From: Bradyrhizobium diazoefficiens
GTDB taxonomy: Bacteria; Pseudomonadota; Alphaproteobacteria; Rhizobiales; Xanthobacteraceae
NCBI RefSeq assembly: GCF_018131185.1
Contig: NZ_JAFCJE010000003.1
Location: 682,001 to 746,000 of the forward strand
Direction: 5' to 3'
Length of the DNA stretch: 64,000 nt
The first letter of the stretch is position 1. Each line of letters opens with the position of its first letter. Position numbers and translations under genes: made by a program. The notes beneath the pieces were generated by a model that did no database searches, was not told where the DNA came from, and worked only from the letters and a program-made list of their open reading frames with translations. Positions 8,946 through 16,802 of the stretch are shown in pieces.

Positions 8946-10691
8946 TCACGGCATTTCGGTCGCGGGGAGGGTGATGGTGAAGGTCGAGCCCTTGCCGGGC
9001 CCGTCGCTGTCGGCGGTCACCTCGCCGCCGTGCATGTCGACGATACGCTTGACGATGGACAGGCCAAGTCCCGTCGAGCTCTCGCCGGCGGTCGGTTTTG
9101 CCGACAGCCGCTGGAACCGGCCGAACAGGCGGCCGAGATCCTCCGGGGACAGGCCGGCGCCCTCGTCGCTGACGCGGACGACGGTGTCGCCGCTCTCGTG
9201 GCTGACGACGACGTCGATCTTGCCGCCGATCGGCGAGTATTTGATGGCGTTGCTGATGAGATTGTCGATCGCCTCGCGGATGCGGTCGGTGTCGCACATG
9301 GTGACGATATTGGCCGGTGCGGCGACGCTGATCGCCTGCTGCTTGTTGACGGCGAGCGGCTGGTTGGCCTCGGCGACCTCCTTGACCAGCGCCGCGACGT
9401 CGACCGGCTCGCGGCGGATGGTGATGTCGAAGGCATCCGCCATCGCGTCCGAGATCAGGTGATCGACCATCGTGGTCAGCCGCTTGGTGGCATCGCGGAT
9501 GTGGTCGACCTGGGCGACCACGCCGCTTTCCGAGGCGCCGGTCGAAATCAGCTCCTTCAGCATCTCGGTGCGGCCGAGGATGACGCCGAGCGGATTCTTC
9601 AGATCGTGCGCGACGGTGCCCAAAATCTCGTTCTTGAAGCCGTTGGCGCGCTGCAGGCGCAGCCATTGCGCCGACAGGCGGCGGTTGGCCTGCATCAGGG
9701 CGCGGGTGCGCTGGGCGACGCGGTCCTCCAGCTGCGTGTTGGCGTCCTGGAGCTGCTGGTAGAGGATGACGTTGTCGAAGGCGATCGAGAGCCTCGAGGA
9801 GAAGATCTCGACCAGGGAACGGTCGGTCTCCGAGAGCTCGCGTTCGGCCTGCAGCAGCACCACGACCTCGCGGCCGCTTCCGGTGCGCAGATAGATCACG
9901 CTGCGATGGTCGGCGAATTCGTTCTTGCGGCGCTGGAACGCGGCCTCCACCATCGAGCGCAGATCGGGATCGAGCGCCTTCGACGTGGTGGTGCCGATGA
10001 AGCGGCTGTAGCAGCCGCTGCCGGCGAGCACCGAGAGCTCGGGGTCGATGCCGCCATTGTCGCGCAAGACGAGTATACCGGCGCAATCGACGTTGAGCAG
10101 CGAGGCGAGCTGGGTCAGCACGCCCTCGGCGAGCCGCTGCATCGACTTGAAGTCGTAGAGCGTCGAGGCCGCGTCGATGATGATCTCCAGCCCACGCCGC
10201 GTCTGCACCATGCGCTCGAGCTGCTGATAGGAGCGCAGCGCCGCGGTCAGCGAGGTGAACAGCTTGTCCGCGGTGAGCTCGGTCTTGGCCTTGTAGTCGT
10301 TGATGTCGTACTGCACGATCACGCGCCGCTCGGGCGCCTGGCCCGGCTGTCCGGTGCGCAGGATGATGCGCACGGTCTCGTTCCGGATCTCGTTGCGGAT
10401 GAACTCGACCAGATCGAGGCCGGCGACGTCGGTCTCCATGATGACGTCGAGCAGCACGGCGGCGATGTCGCCGTGCTCGGCCATCAGCTTGCGGCCTTCC
10501 GCCGCGGAATAGGCCGACAGGATCTCGAGGCCCTGGCCGTTGAGGCTGTAGTCGGACAACGCGAAACGGGTGCCGTCATGCACGGCCGGATCGTCGTCGA
10601 TGACGGCGATTTTCCATTTCCGGGCGTTGGCATCCTCCGACGCGGTACCGGTATCGTCGATCAGGTGGAGGACATCGTCCTGTTCGGCCAT
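8946..10691 (-). CDS. Receiver-histidine kinase hybrid, DUF3369-type
   Basis: 581 aa. N-terminal receiver domain (about 26-150) with Asp33-Asp34 pocket, Asp82 in VLLDVIME and Lys134 in NDYKAKTEL; a central GAF-like DUF3369 segment (about 155-310, SLLNVDCAGILVLRD); then HisKA with His362 in GTVAHDLKNPLG, and an ATPase domain with the DEGAGLSPEDLGRLFGRF and TGLGLSIVKRI boxes. There is no transmembrane segment, so it is cytoplasmic and probably takes its input from the upstream membrane kinase by phosphotransfer to Asp82. Its start overlaps the end of the membrane kinase gene by 31 bp, which implies coupled translation. Confidence 0.93.
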   Translation of the reverse strand: MAEQDDVLHLIDDTGTASEDANARKWKIAVIDDDPAVHDGTRFALSDYSLNGQGLEILSAYSAAEGRKLMAEHGDIAAVLLDVIMETDVAGLDLVEFIRNEIRNETVRIILRTGQPGQAPERRVIVQYDINDYKAKTELTADKLFTSLTAALRSYQQLERMVQTRRGLEIIIDAASTLYDFKSMQRLAEGVLTQLASLLNVDCAGILVLRDNGGIDPELSVLAGSGCYSRFIGTTTSKALDPDLRSMVEAAFQRRKNEFADHRSVIYLRTGSGREVVVLLQAERELSETDRSLVEIFSSRLSIAFDNVILYQQLQDANTQLEDRVAQRTRALMQANRRLSAQWLRLQRANGFKNEILGTVAHDLKNPLGVILGRTEMLKELISTGASESGVVAQVDHIRDATKRLTTMVDHLISDAMADAFDITIRREPVDVAALVKEVAEANQPLAVNKQQAISVAAPANIVTMCDTDRIREAIDNLISNAIKYSPIGGKIDVVVSHESGDTVVRVSDEGAGLSPEDLGRLFGRFQRLSAKPTAGESSTGLGLSIVKRIVDMHGGEVTADSDGPGKGSTFTITLPATEMP

Positions 10692-12739
10692 TGAGAAGTC
10701 CCGTCACTTTCTGTGCTTTGCGCGCCGCCCCTGGCGACCCGGGGCATGATAATGCGAAAAGTGGTGCCTTGTCCCAGCTTGGATTCCAGCATCATCCGCC
10801 CGCCGAGCTGCTGGGTGACGAGGTTATAGACGATATGCAGGCCAAGTCCCGTGCCGCCTTCATTGCGCCGGGTGGTAAAGAAAGGGTCAAAGGCCTGGCG
10901 CTGCACGTCGGGGGTCATGCCGGCCCCGTCATCGGTGAAGATGAGCTCGACGTCGTCGGCCCCGCGCGGCCGCGCCGAGATCGTGATCATACCGGCCCGC
11001 CCGTCGCCGAAGGCGTGGTTGGCGGCGTTGAGGAACAGATTGGTCAGGATCTGGCCATAAGAGCCCGGATAGCCGTCGAGCAGCAACCCCTCGGGCACGT
11101 CGACCTGGAGCGCGATCGCCGAGCGCTTCAGCACCGGCCGCAGGCTTGCAATGATCTGGTCGGTGGCCTCGCTGAGCGAGAATTGCCGGCGCTCGGCATG
11201 GGAGCGGTCGACCGCGACCTGCTTGAACGACTGGATCAATTCGCCGGCGCGCTGGAGATTGGCGACGAGCTGCTGCGAGGCGTCGCGCGAGGACTGCACG
11301 AACTCCTCCAGCTGCGAGCGGCGCAGGCCTCCATCGCCCTTGAGCTGGGCTTCGAAGATTTCGGTGCGCCGGGCGAAGCTCGAGGCAACGGTCAGGCTGA
11401 TGCCGATAGGGTTGTTGACCTCGTGCGCGACGCCGGCAACGAGGCCGCCGAGCGCGGCCAGCCGTTCGGCGTCGATCAGATTCTGCTGCGCGGTGTTGAG
11501 TTCGAGCAGCGCGCTCTCGGCCTTCTCCTTGGACGCGCGCAGCTCGTCCTCGGTCTGGCGCTTCGCGATCGCGTTCTCGCGGAATACCTCCACCGCGCGC
11601 GCCATGGCTCCGACCTCGTCACGTGCCTTGGTGCCCTGCACCTCGCGGTCGAGGTCGCCGAGCGTGATCGCGCGCATCGCGGCCATGATCTGCTGCAGCG
11701 GCAGCCGGATCGAGAGCGCGATCAGCACGCCGGCGGTGAGGATGATGCCGAGAAAGACCACCGCGATCGACAGCACCCGCCTGGAAATGGCGGCCAGCGT
11801 ACGGTCGAACGTCTCCTGCGCCTTCTGCTCGCGCTGCCGCATCTTGGTCGAGAGATCGTCGATGGCGCCGATCGCCTCGGCCTGGCTGGCGTCGATGGTG
11901 TTGCGGAGCAGCTCGGTGCGGCTCGCAAGCTGCTCGGAGAGCTTTGCAAAGCCCTCGCGCAGCGCGGCGGTGCGGGCCCCGAGCCGCCGCAAGGCCATCT
12001 TCTGCAGGTCGTTGTCGGCGAGGTCGATCATCACGGGGATGGTCTTCTCGATCGTCTCGGTGTTGCGCCGCGCGTCGTCGGCCGCGCCCGGTGACAGCGA
12101 GAGATAATAGGAATTGGCCGCCACCAGCATCGCGGTGAAGGCCTCGCGGGATTTTCCGAGCGAAGGCCAGATCAGTGCGTCGCGATGACCGGTGGCGCCT
12201 TCGATGATGGAGTAGAGGCCCGCCATGTCCCTGGCCGGGCCCTGCACCTGCTCCTCATAGGTCTTCGCGATGGTGGCCTGCACGCTGCGCAGCTCGCCGA
12301 AGCCGTTGAGGAAGCGGTCGGTGGTACGCTCCAGCTCCTCGACCGAGCCCGACAGCATCGGGTCCTTGGCGGCACGGTTGGACAGCGTGCCCAGCACCGC
12401 TTCGCGCAGCAGCAGGATCTCGGCGAACAGGTCCGGGCTCGGCTGGTTGATGTAGCGGTGGATCAGATTGTGCAGGCGTCCGGTCTCGCTTTCGAGCAGC
12501 GCAAGGATTCGGTCGGATTCGCGCACCTGGCGCACGTCGTCCCAGGCCGAGCCCAGCACCTGGGCGCCATTCCAGATCATCGCCACCAGCACCACCACCA
12601 CGGCGGAGTTCAGCGCCGCGATCGACAGAATGCGCCAGCGGATCGGCACCGCCCGCAGCACACCGACGATGCGCGCGCGCGCCCTCCCGATCGGGCCGGG
12701 CGGCCTTTCCGCGGTCTCGCTGTGTCCGAGCCCAGCCAA
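10661..12739 (-). CDS. Membrane sensor histidine kinase
   Basis: 692 aa. TM1 at about 37-57, a long periplasmic helical sensor region, TM2 at about 321-343, HAMP at 345-397, a coiled coil, HisKA with His439 in GGLVAGVAHEVNNPIG, and an ATPase domain (NLFLNAANHAF, DDGAGM, GGTGLGLHIVYNL). The only good start is a TTG at 12739 with GGAG about 9 nt upstream. The gene begins 6 nt after the TRAP-type binding protein gene. This architecture matches kinases that sense through a separate periplasmic binding protein; the ligand is unknown. Confidence 0.93.
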   Translation of the reverse strand: MAGLGHSETAERPPGPIGRARARIVGVLRAVPIRWRILSIAALNSAVVVVLVAMIWNGAQVLGSAWDDVRQVRESDRILALLESETGRLHNLIHRYINQPSPDLFAEILLLREAVLGTLSNRAAKDPMLSGSVEELERTTDRFLNGFGELRSVQATIAKTYEEQVQGPARDMAGLYSIIEGATGHRDALIWPSLGKSREAFTAMLVAANSYYLSLSPGAADDARRNTETIEKTIPVMIDLADNDLQKMALRRLGARTAALREGFAKLSEQLASRTELLRNTIDASQAEAIGAIDDLSTKMRQREQKAQETFDRTLAAISRRVLSIAVVFLGIILTAGVLIALSIRLPLQQIMAAMRAITLGDLDREVQGTKARDEVGAMARAVEVFRENAIAKRQTEDELRASKEKAESALLELNTAQQNLIDAERLAALGGLVAGVAHEVNNPIGISLTVASSFARRTEIFEAQLKGDGGLRRSQLEEFVQSSRDASQQLVANLQRAGELIQSFKQVAVDRSHAERRQFSLSEATDQIIASLRPVLKRSAIALQVDVPEGLLLDGYPGSYGQILTNLFLNAANHAFGDGRAGMITISARPRGADDVELIFTDDGAGMTPDVQRQAFDPFFTTRRNEGGTGLGLHIVYNLVTQQLGGRMMLESKLGQGTTFRIIMPRVARGGAQSTESDGTSQWPNRTMSST

Positions 12740-12745
12740 GAAGCT

Positions 12746-13741
12746 CTACTCCACCTTGCGAATGCGTTCGATCAGCGCGGCCGCGGCGGGATCGCGCCCG
12801 GCCTTGGCGTAGATCGCGGCCATGGCGTCCTCGAACGGCTTGCGGTCGATATCCCTGACGACGGTGACGCCAGCTTCCTGGGCCTTGCGCTGCGACTGCT
12901 CCTCGAGGTCGCGCCATTTCTCGCGCATGAATCGGCTGGAGCGTTGCGCGGCCTCCCGGAAGATATTCTGGTCGTCCGGCGACAGGCTCTGCCAGGCCTT
13001 CAGCGAGATCACCAGCACTTCGGGGCTCATCGTGTGCTCGGTAAGCGTGTAATGGCCGGCATGCTTGTAATGGTCCGTCGTCACGAAGGATGGCCAGTTG
13101 TTTTCGGCGCCGTCGATCAAATGATTGGTGAGCCCGGTGAGCACCTGCCCGTAGGGCAGCTCGACCGGTTCGGCGCCGAGCGAACGGATCATCTGGCTCA
13201 TCAACTCCGACTGCTGCACCCGGATCCGCAATCCCTTGAGGTCCGCGACGTTCCTGACCGGGCGGACACCATTGTAGATCGACCGCGCCCCGGAATCGTA
13301 AAAGGCGAGCCCGATGAAGCCATAAGGCTCGAAACTGCCGAGGATTTCGCTGCCGATCGGCCCGTCCAGCACCTTCTGCATGTGCTCGATGGACCGGAAC
13401 AGGAACGGCATTGCCAGCACGTTCATCGCCGGGACGAAATTGCCGATCAGCGCCACGTTGGTCCGGTTGAGGTCGATCGCACCGGCCCGGGTCTGCTCGA
13501 TGGTCTCCTTTTCCTCACCGAGCTGGCGGGAGTGGAACACCTTGATCTCGTGCCGGCCGCTGGTGCGCTCGGCGATCAGGGCGCCCATGTAGCGTAGCGC
13601 CTGGACGGTCGGATAATCCGCGGTCTGGGTATCGGCGGCACGAAATTCGCGCGCGCCGGCGCCCGTCGTCCAGACGGCAAGCAGAAGCGCGACGAAGATC
13701 ACCCCGGTCCGCGAGAATTCGGCACGGCTCAGCACTGGCAC
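12746..13741 (-). CDS. TRAP-type C4-dicarboxylate-family solute-binding protein, probably sensory
   Basis: 331 aa from the GTG at 13741, which has GAGGGG at a good distance; a TTG at 13747 is in frame but sits on the ribosome site. Signal peptide with hydrophobic core FVALLLAVWTTGAGA. DctP features: YPTVQALRYMGALIAERTSGRHEIKVF, GAIDL, LPYGQVLTGL and DGAENN(W), the last being a family signature. No DctQ/DctM membrane subunits are nearby. Instead a membrane kinase begins 6 nt downstream, so this protein probably presents a ligand to the kinase rather than to a transporter. Confidence 0.92.
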   Translation of the reverse strand: MPVLSRAEFSRTGVIFVALLLAVWTTGAGAREFRAADTQTADYPTVQALRYMGALIAERTSGRHEIKVFHSRQLGEEKETIEQTRAGAIDLNRTNVALIGNFVPAMNVLAMPFLFRSIEHMQKVLDGPIGSEILGSFEPYGFIGLAFYDSGARSIYNGVRPVRNVADLKGLRIRVQQSELMSQMIRSLGAEPVELPYGQVLTGLTNHLIDGAENNWPSFVTTDHYKHAGHYTLTEHTMSPEVLVISLKAWQSLSPDDQNIFREAAQRSSRFMREKWRDLEEQSQRKAQEAGVTVVRDIDRKPFEDAMAAIYAKAGRDPAAAALIERIRKVE

Positions 13742-13791
13742 ACTCAACCCCTCAGTGGTGGAGTCTATGGCGGGAGCAAAAGGTTCAATGC

Positions 13792-13863
13792 AATCTAGAG
13801 CGTTTTCAAGCGAAGTGGATACCGGTTCGCGTCGGGAAAACGCGTCAAATTAAGAATCTGGAG
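13792..13863. repeat. Dispersed repeat (AAGCGAAGTGGATACCGGTT type)
   Basis: Contains CAAGCGAAGTGGATACCGGT, TCGCGTCGGGAAAACGCGTC and terminal CTAGAG/CTGGAG arms. I recognise this from memory as a repeat that is extremely common between genes in Bradyrhizobium and relatives. It lies in the divergent gap (13742-14035) between the TRAP-type and UgpB-like binding protein genes. Confidence 0.75.
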
Positions 13864-14035
13864 ACCCGTTTCCGATCGGAACGGGGCGCTGGCAGCTGGG
13901 CGGGGGAAGGCCATCCCGCTGGCGCCGCGGTGGCGATTGTGCGGCGCGGTCGGCGCGCATTCCCGGTTGAAACCGCAATGGGGGCGCCTTAAGCAGAACA
14001 GCCGTCTTTCGTCGCGCGACACGGGAAGAGCCATC

Positions 14036-15361
14036 GTGATTTCAGCATTGCGCCTTTTGCCTGTCGTCGCCACCGTCGCGGCTCTCGCATTCATCTCGAA
14101 AGCGCAGGCGGCCACCGAGATCGCGTGGTGGCACGCCATGTCCGGCGAGCTCGGGCGGCAGCTCGAGAAACTGGCCTCGGATTTCAACGCCTCGCAGTCC
14201 GATTACCGCATCGTGCCTGCTTATAAGGGCAATTACACCGAGACGGTGACCGCCGCGATCTTCGCCTTCCGCTCGCGCAGCCAGCCCGCCATCGTCCAGG
14301 TCAACGAGGTCGCCACCGCCACCATGACCGCGGCCAAGGGCGCGATCTATCCGGTGTTCAGCCTGATGCGGGACCAGGGCGAGCCGTTCTCGCTGGGCGA
14401 TTACCTGCCTGCGGTCTCCGGCTACTACACCGATGCAGCGGGCAATCTGCTGTCGTTCCCGTTCAATTCCTCGACGCCGATCCTCTATTACAACAAGACC
14501 ATGTTCCGCGATGCCGGGCTCGATCCGGAGGCGCCGCCGAAGACCTGGCCGGAATTGGGGCTCGCTGCAAAGCGCTTGCGCGACCGCGGCGCTGCTTGCG
14601 GCTTCACCACCTCCTGGCCATCCTGGATCCATGTCGAGAATTTCTCCGCCTTCCACAATCTGCCGTTGGCGAGCCGGGCCAACGGCTTTGCCGGGCTGGA
14701 TGCGGAATTGACCATCAACAATCCGTCGCTGGTGCATCACATCGCAGCGCTCAGCGAGTGGCAGAAGACCAGGCTGTTCGACTATAGCGGTCGCGGCCAG
14801 TCGGCCGAGCCGCGCTTCCAGAAGGGCGAGTGCGGCATCTTCATCGGCTCCTCGGCGACGCGTGCCGACATCAGGGCGAATTCGAAGTTCGAGATCGGCT
14901 ACGGCATGATGCCGTACTGGCCGGACATGAAGGGCGCGCCGCAGAACTCGATCATCGGCGGCGCCACGCTGTGGGTGCTGCGCGACCGCCCGCGCGAGGA
15001 ATACAAGGGCGTGGCGCGGTTCTTTTCCTATCTGTCGCAGCCCGGCGTGCAGGCCGCCTGGCACCAGAACACCGGCTATCTGCCTGTCACCCGTGCCGCC
15101 TTCGAGCTGACGCGGTCGCAAGGATTTTACGAGCGCAACCCGGGCTCGGCGATCTCGTTCGAGGAGATCACGCTCAATCCGCCGACGGAGAATTCGAAGG
15201 GCATCCGGCTCGGCTCCTTCGTGCTAATCCGCGGCGCCATCGAGGACGAGCTGGAGCAGGCCTTTGCCGGCCACAAGAGCGCGCAAGCCGCGCTGGATTC
15301 CGCCGTCGAGCGCGGCAACAAGATCCTCCGCCAGTTCGAGCGGGCCAGTCCGGAGCGGTAG
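14036..15361 (+). CDS. Extracellular solute-binding protein, family 1, UgpB-like (orphan)
   Basis: 441 aa from the GTG at 14036, chosen because GGAAGAG lies 6 nt upstream and the protein then begins with a proper signal peptide (LLPVVATVAALAFISKAQA). Mature sequence starts ATEIAWWHAMSGELGRQLEKL, typical of UgpB, the sn-glycerol-3-phosphate binding protein; the length also matches that family. No ugpA, ugpE or ugpC gene is near. It is divergent from the four-gene sensing cluster. The ligand may be a glycerophosphodiester or a sugar; only the family is certain. Confidence 0.88.
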   Translation: MISALRLLPVVATVAALAFISKAQAATEIAWWHAMSGELGRQLEKLASDFNASQSDYRIVPAYKGNYTETVTAAIFAFRSRSQPAIVQVNEVATATMTAAKGAIYPVFSLMRDQGEPFSLGDYLPAVSGYYTDAAGNLLSFPFNSSTPILYYNKTMFRDAGLDPEAPPKTWPELGLAAKRLRDRGAACGFTTSWPSWIHVENFSAFHNLPLASRANGFAGLDAELTINNPSLVHHIAALSEWQKTRLFDYSGRGQSAEPRFQKGECGIFIGSSATRADIRANSKFEIGYGMMPYWPDMKGAPQNSIIGGATLWVLRDRPREEYKGVARFFSYLSQPGVQAAWHQNTGYLPVTRAAFELTRSQGFYERNPGSAISFEEITLNPPTENSKGIRLGSFVLIRGAIEDELEQAFAGHKSAQAALDSAVERGNKILRQFERASPER

Positions 15362-15387
15362 GGGTGGCGCGCGAGGTCTCTCGACAG

Positions 15388-15470
15388 CGTCATGGCCTGG
15401 CGTGTCCCGGCCATCCATGCCTTGCCGCAGCCGAAGAACGTGGATGCCCGGGACAAGCCCGGGCATGACG
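15388..15470. repeat. Palindromic repeat (GGATGCCCGGGACAAGCCCG type)
   Basis: GCGTCATGGCCTGGCGTGTCC with CCATCCATGCC pairs with GGATGCCCGGGACAAGCCC and GGGCATGACG. It sits just before the phosphotransferase-fold gene and creates a spurious in-frame N-terminal extension there. Confidence 0.6.
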
Positions 15471-15487
15471 AACTTGAGCGTATTTGG

Positions 15488-16429
15488 ATGACACTGCCAT
15501 ACCTTCCCGACGCCGAGAGCTTCCGCGCCTTCCGTTCCGATGCGCCGCGCTGGCTGCCGATCGCGCTCGACATCGCGCGCAGCCACGGTCTCGATGTCGG
15601 CTCGCTTCACGTGTTTGCGACCGGCACCAATCTGGTGGCCGGTCTCGGCGACAAGCTGATCCTGAAAATCTTTCCGCCGCAGCTCGCAGCGCAGTTCGTC
15701 TCCGAGCGTGGCTCGCTGGCGCAGCTGAACGGCCATGTCGATCTGCCGATTCCCGAGATCGTCGCCGAAGGGACGCGCGACGGCTGGCCATACCTGATCA
15801 TCACGCGCCTTGCCGGCACGCTCGGCTCGGAAGTGTGGCCGTCCTTGCCGGAAGACCAGAAGGAGCGCCTGCTGCGCCGGGTCGGCGAGACCGTCGCCGC
15901 CGTGCAGCGCGCCCCGCTTGGGCCGCTTGCGACAATCGAGCCGCGCTGGGAGGACTTCATGCGCCGGCAGATGCAGGGGTGCCGCGCCAGGCACGAGCGT
16001 CTTGGCCTTGCGCCGAAATTCCTTAGAGGCCTTGACGATCTCCTGCGCGACGCGGCAAAGCTCATTCCGATGGATGCGCCGCCGGTGATTCTGGTCGGCG
16101 AATACATTCCTGAAAACTTCCTGCTCGCATGCGAGGACGGCCAATGGTCGCTCGCCGGCTTGTTCGATTTCGGCGACGTGCTCGCGGGTTGGCGTGATTA
16201 CGACTTGCTCGGCCCCAGCGCCTTCATGGCGGCAGGCCGGCCGGGGAGGGTGCGCAGCCTGCTGGAAGGCTTCGGCTATGCGACCCTCGACTACACGCTC
16301 AAGCGCCGCTTGATGGCCCTGATGCTGCTGCACCGGGCTAGCGATCTCAACAGCCATATCTGCATCGAGGACTGGCAGGACAGGGCGACCGATCTCATTG
16401 AGCTGCAGGACCTGATCTGGCCGGGCTGA
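15488..16429 (+). CDS. Aminoglycoside phosphotransferase-fold protein with altered catalytic loop
   Basis: 313 aa from the ATG at 15488; the in-frame extension from 15392 is derived from a repeat. The kinase-like fold is recognisable: GTNLVAGLGDKLILKIFP (ATP-binding Lys), a hinge WPYLIITRL, and the metal-binding DFGD in LFDFGDVL. The catalytic loop, usually HGDxHPGN, reads VGEYIPEN, so the His is gone and the catalytic Asp is replaced by Glu. It may phosphorylate a small alcohol or amine weakly, or be a non-catalytic relative. It follows the UgpB-like gene by about 125 bp and could be co-transcribed. Confidence 0.8.
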   Translation: MTLPYLPDAESFRAFRSDAPRWLPIALDIARSHGLDVGSLHVFATGTNLVAGLGDKLILKIFPPQLAAQFVSERGSLAQLNGHVDLPIPEIVAEGTRDGWPYLIITRLAGTLGSEVWPSLPEDQKERLLRRVGETVAAVQRAPLGPLATIEPRWEDFMRRQMQGCRARHERLGLAPKFLRGLDDLLRDAAKLIPMDAPPVILVGEYIPENFLLACEDGQWSLAGLFDFGDVLAGWRDYDLLGPSAFMAAGRPGRVRSLLEGFGYATLDYTLKRRLMALMLLHRASDLNSHICIEDWQDRATDLIELQDLIWPG

Positions 16430-16802
16430 GTGCTCGCGCTCAGCCTCTCTCCGTCATTCCAGGGCGCTGCGCAGCGTCGAACTATGGTGCGCAATTGCGC
16501 ACCTGAGAACCCATTCTCCGGCGCCTGTTGCCACCCGATGGATTCCAGGCTCGATGCTGCGCATGCGCCGGAATGACGGCTCTGCTCGCGAGGCAGGCGG
16601 CCAGTCGTTGATGCTCAATAAATATGCAAATACGCATCTTTGTATGCAATATCGGGGAAGCCGCCGCAAAGGCCGCGCGCGGGCAGGATCGATATTTTTT
16701 CTTTGTTTCAATCGTTTAGCTCGATCGTAAACGCCCATTAAGCCTTGGCACGAACCTTGCGAATCCAGTTCCAACCAGAAACTTTTGTGTTGGAGCCATT
16801 TC
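16430..16802. other. Intergenic region upstream of the ABC importer operon
   Basis: A 373-bp gap. It holds a palindromic repeat at 16452-16579, then an AT-rich stretch at about 16610-16760 with ATAAATATGCAAATACGCAT and GATATTTTTTCTTTGTTTC, the probable promoter and regulatory region of the operon starting at 16803. No gene is seen. Confidence 0.5.
16452..16579. repeat. Palindromic repeat, relative of the element at 1055
   Basis: Ends GTCATTCCAGGGCGCTGCGC and GCGCATGCGCCGGAATGAC are inverted; internal arms include GGTGCGCAATTGCGCACC, a perfect palindrome. Confidence 0.7.

Noticed and set aside
8913..10694. 593-codon plus-strand open frame opposite the receiver-kinase hybrid
   Set aside because: Its product is rich in Arg, Asp, His and Val with no domain, and it mirrors a clear kinase gene. 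Long antisense frames are common in high-GC genomes.
14036..15361. UgpB-like protein as part of a glycerol-3-phosphate uptake operon
   Set aside because: No permease or ATPase gene is adjacent, so only an orphan binding protein can be claimed.
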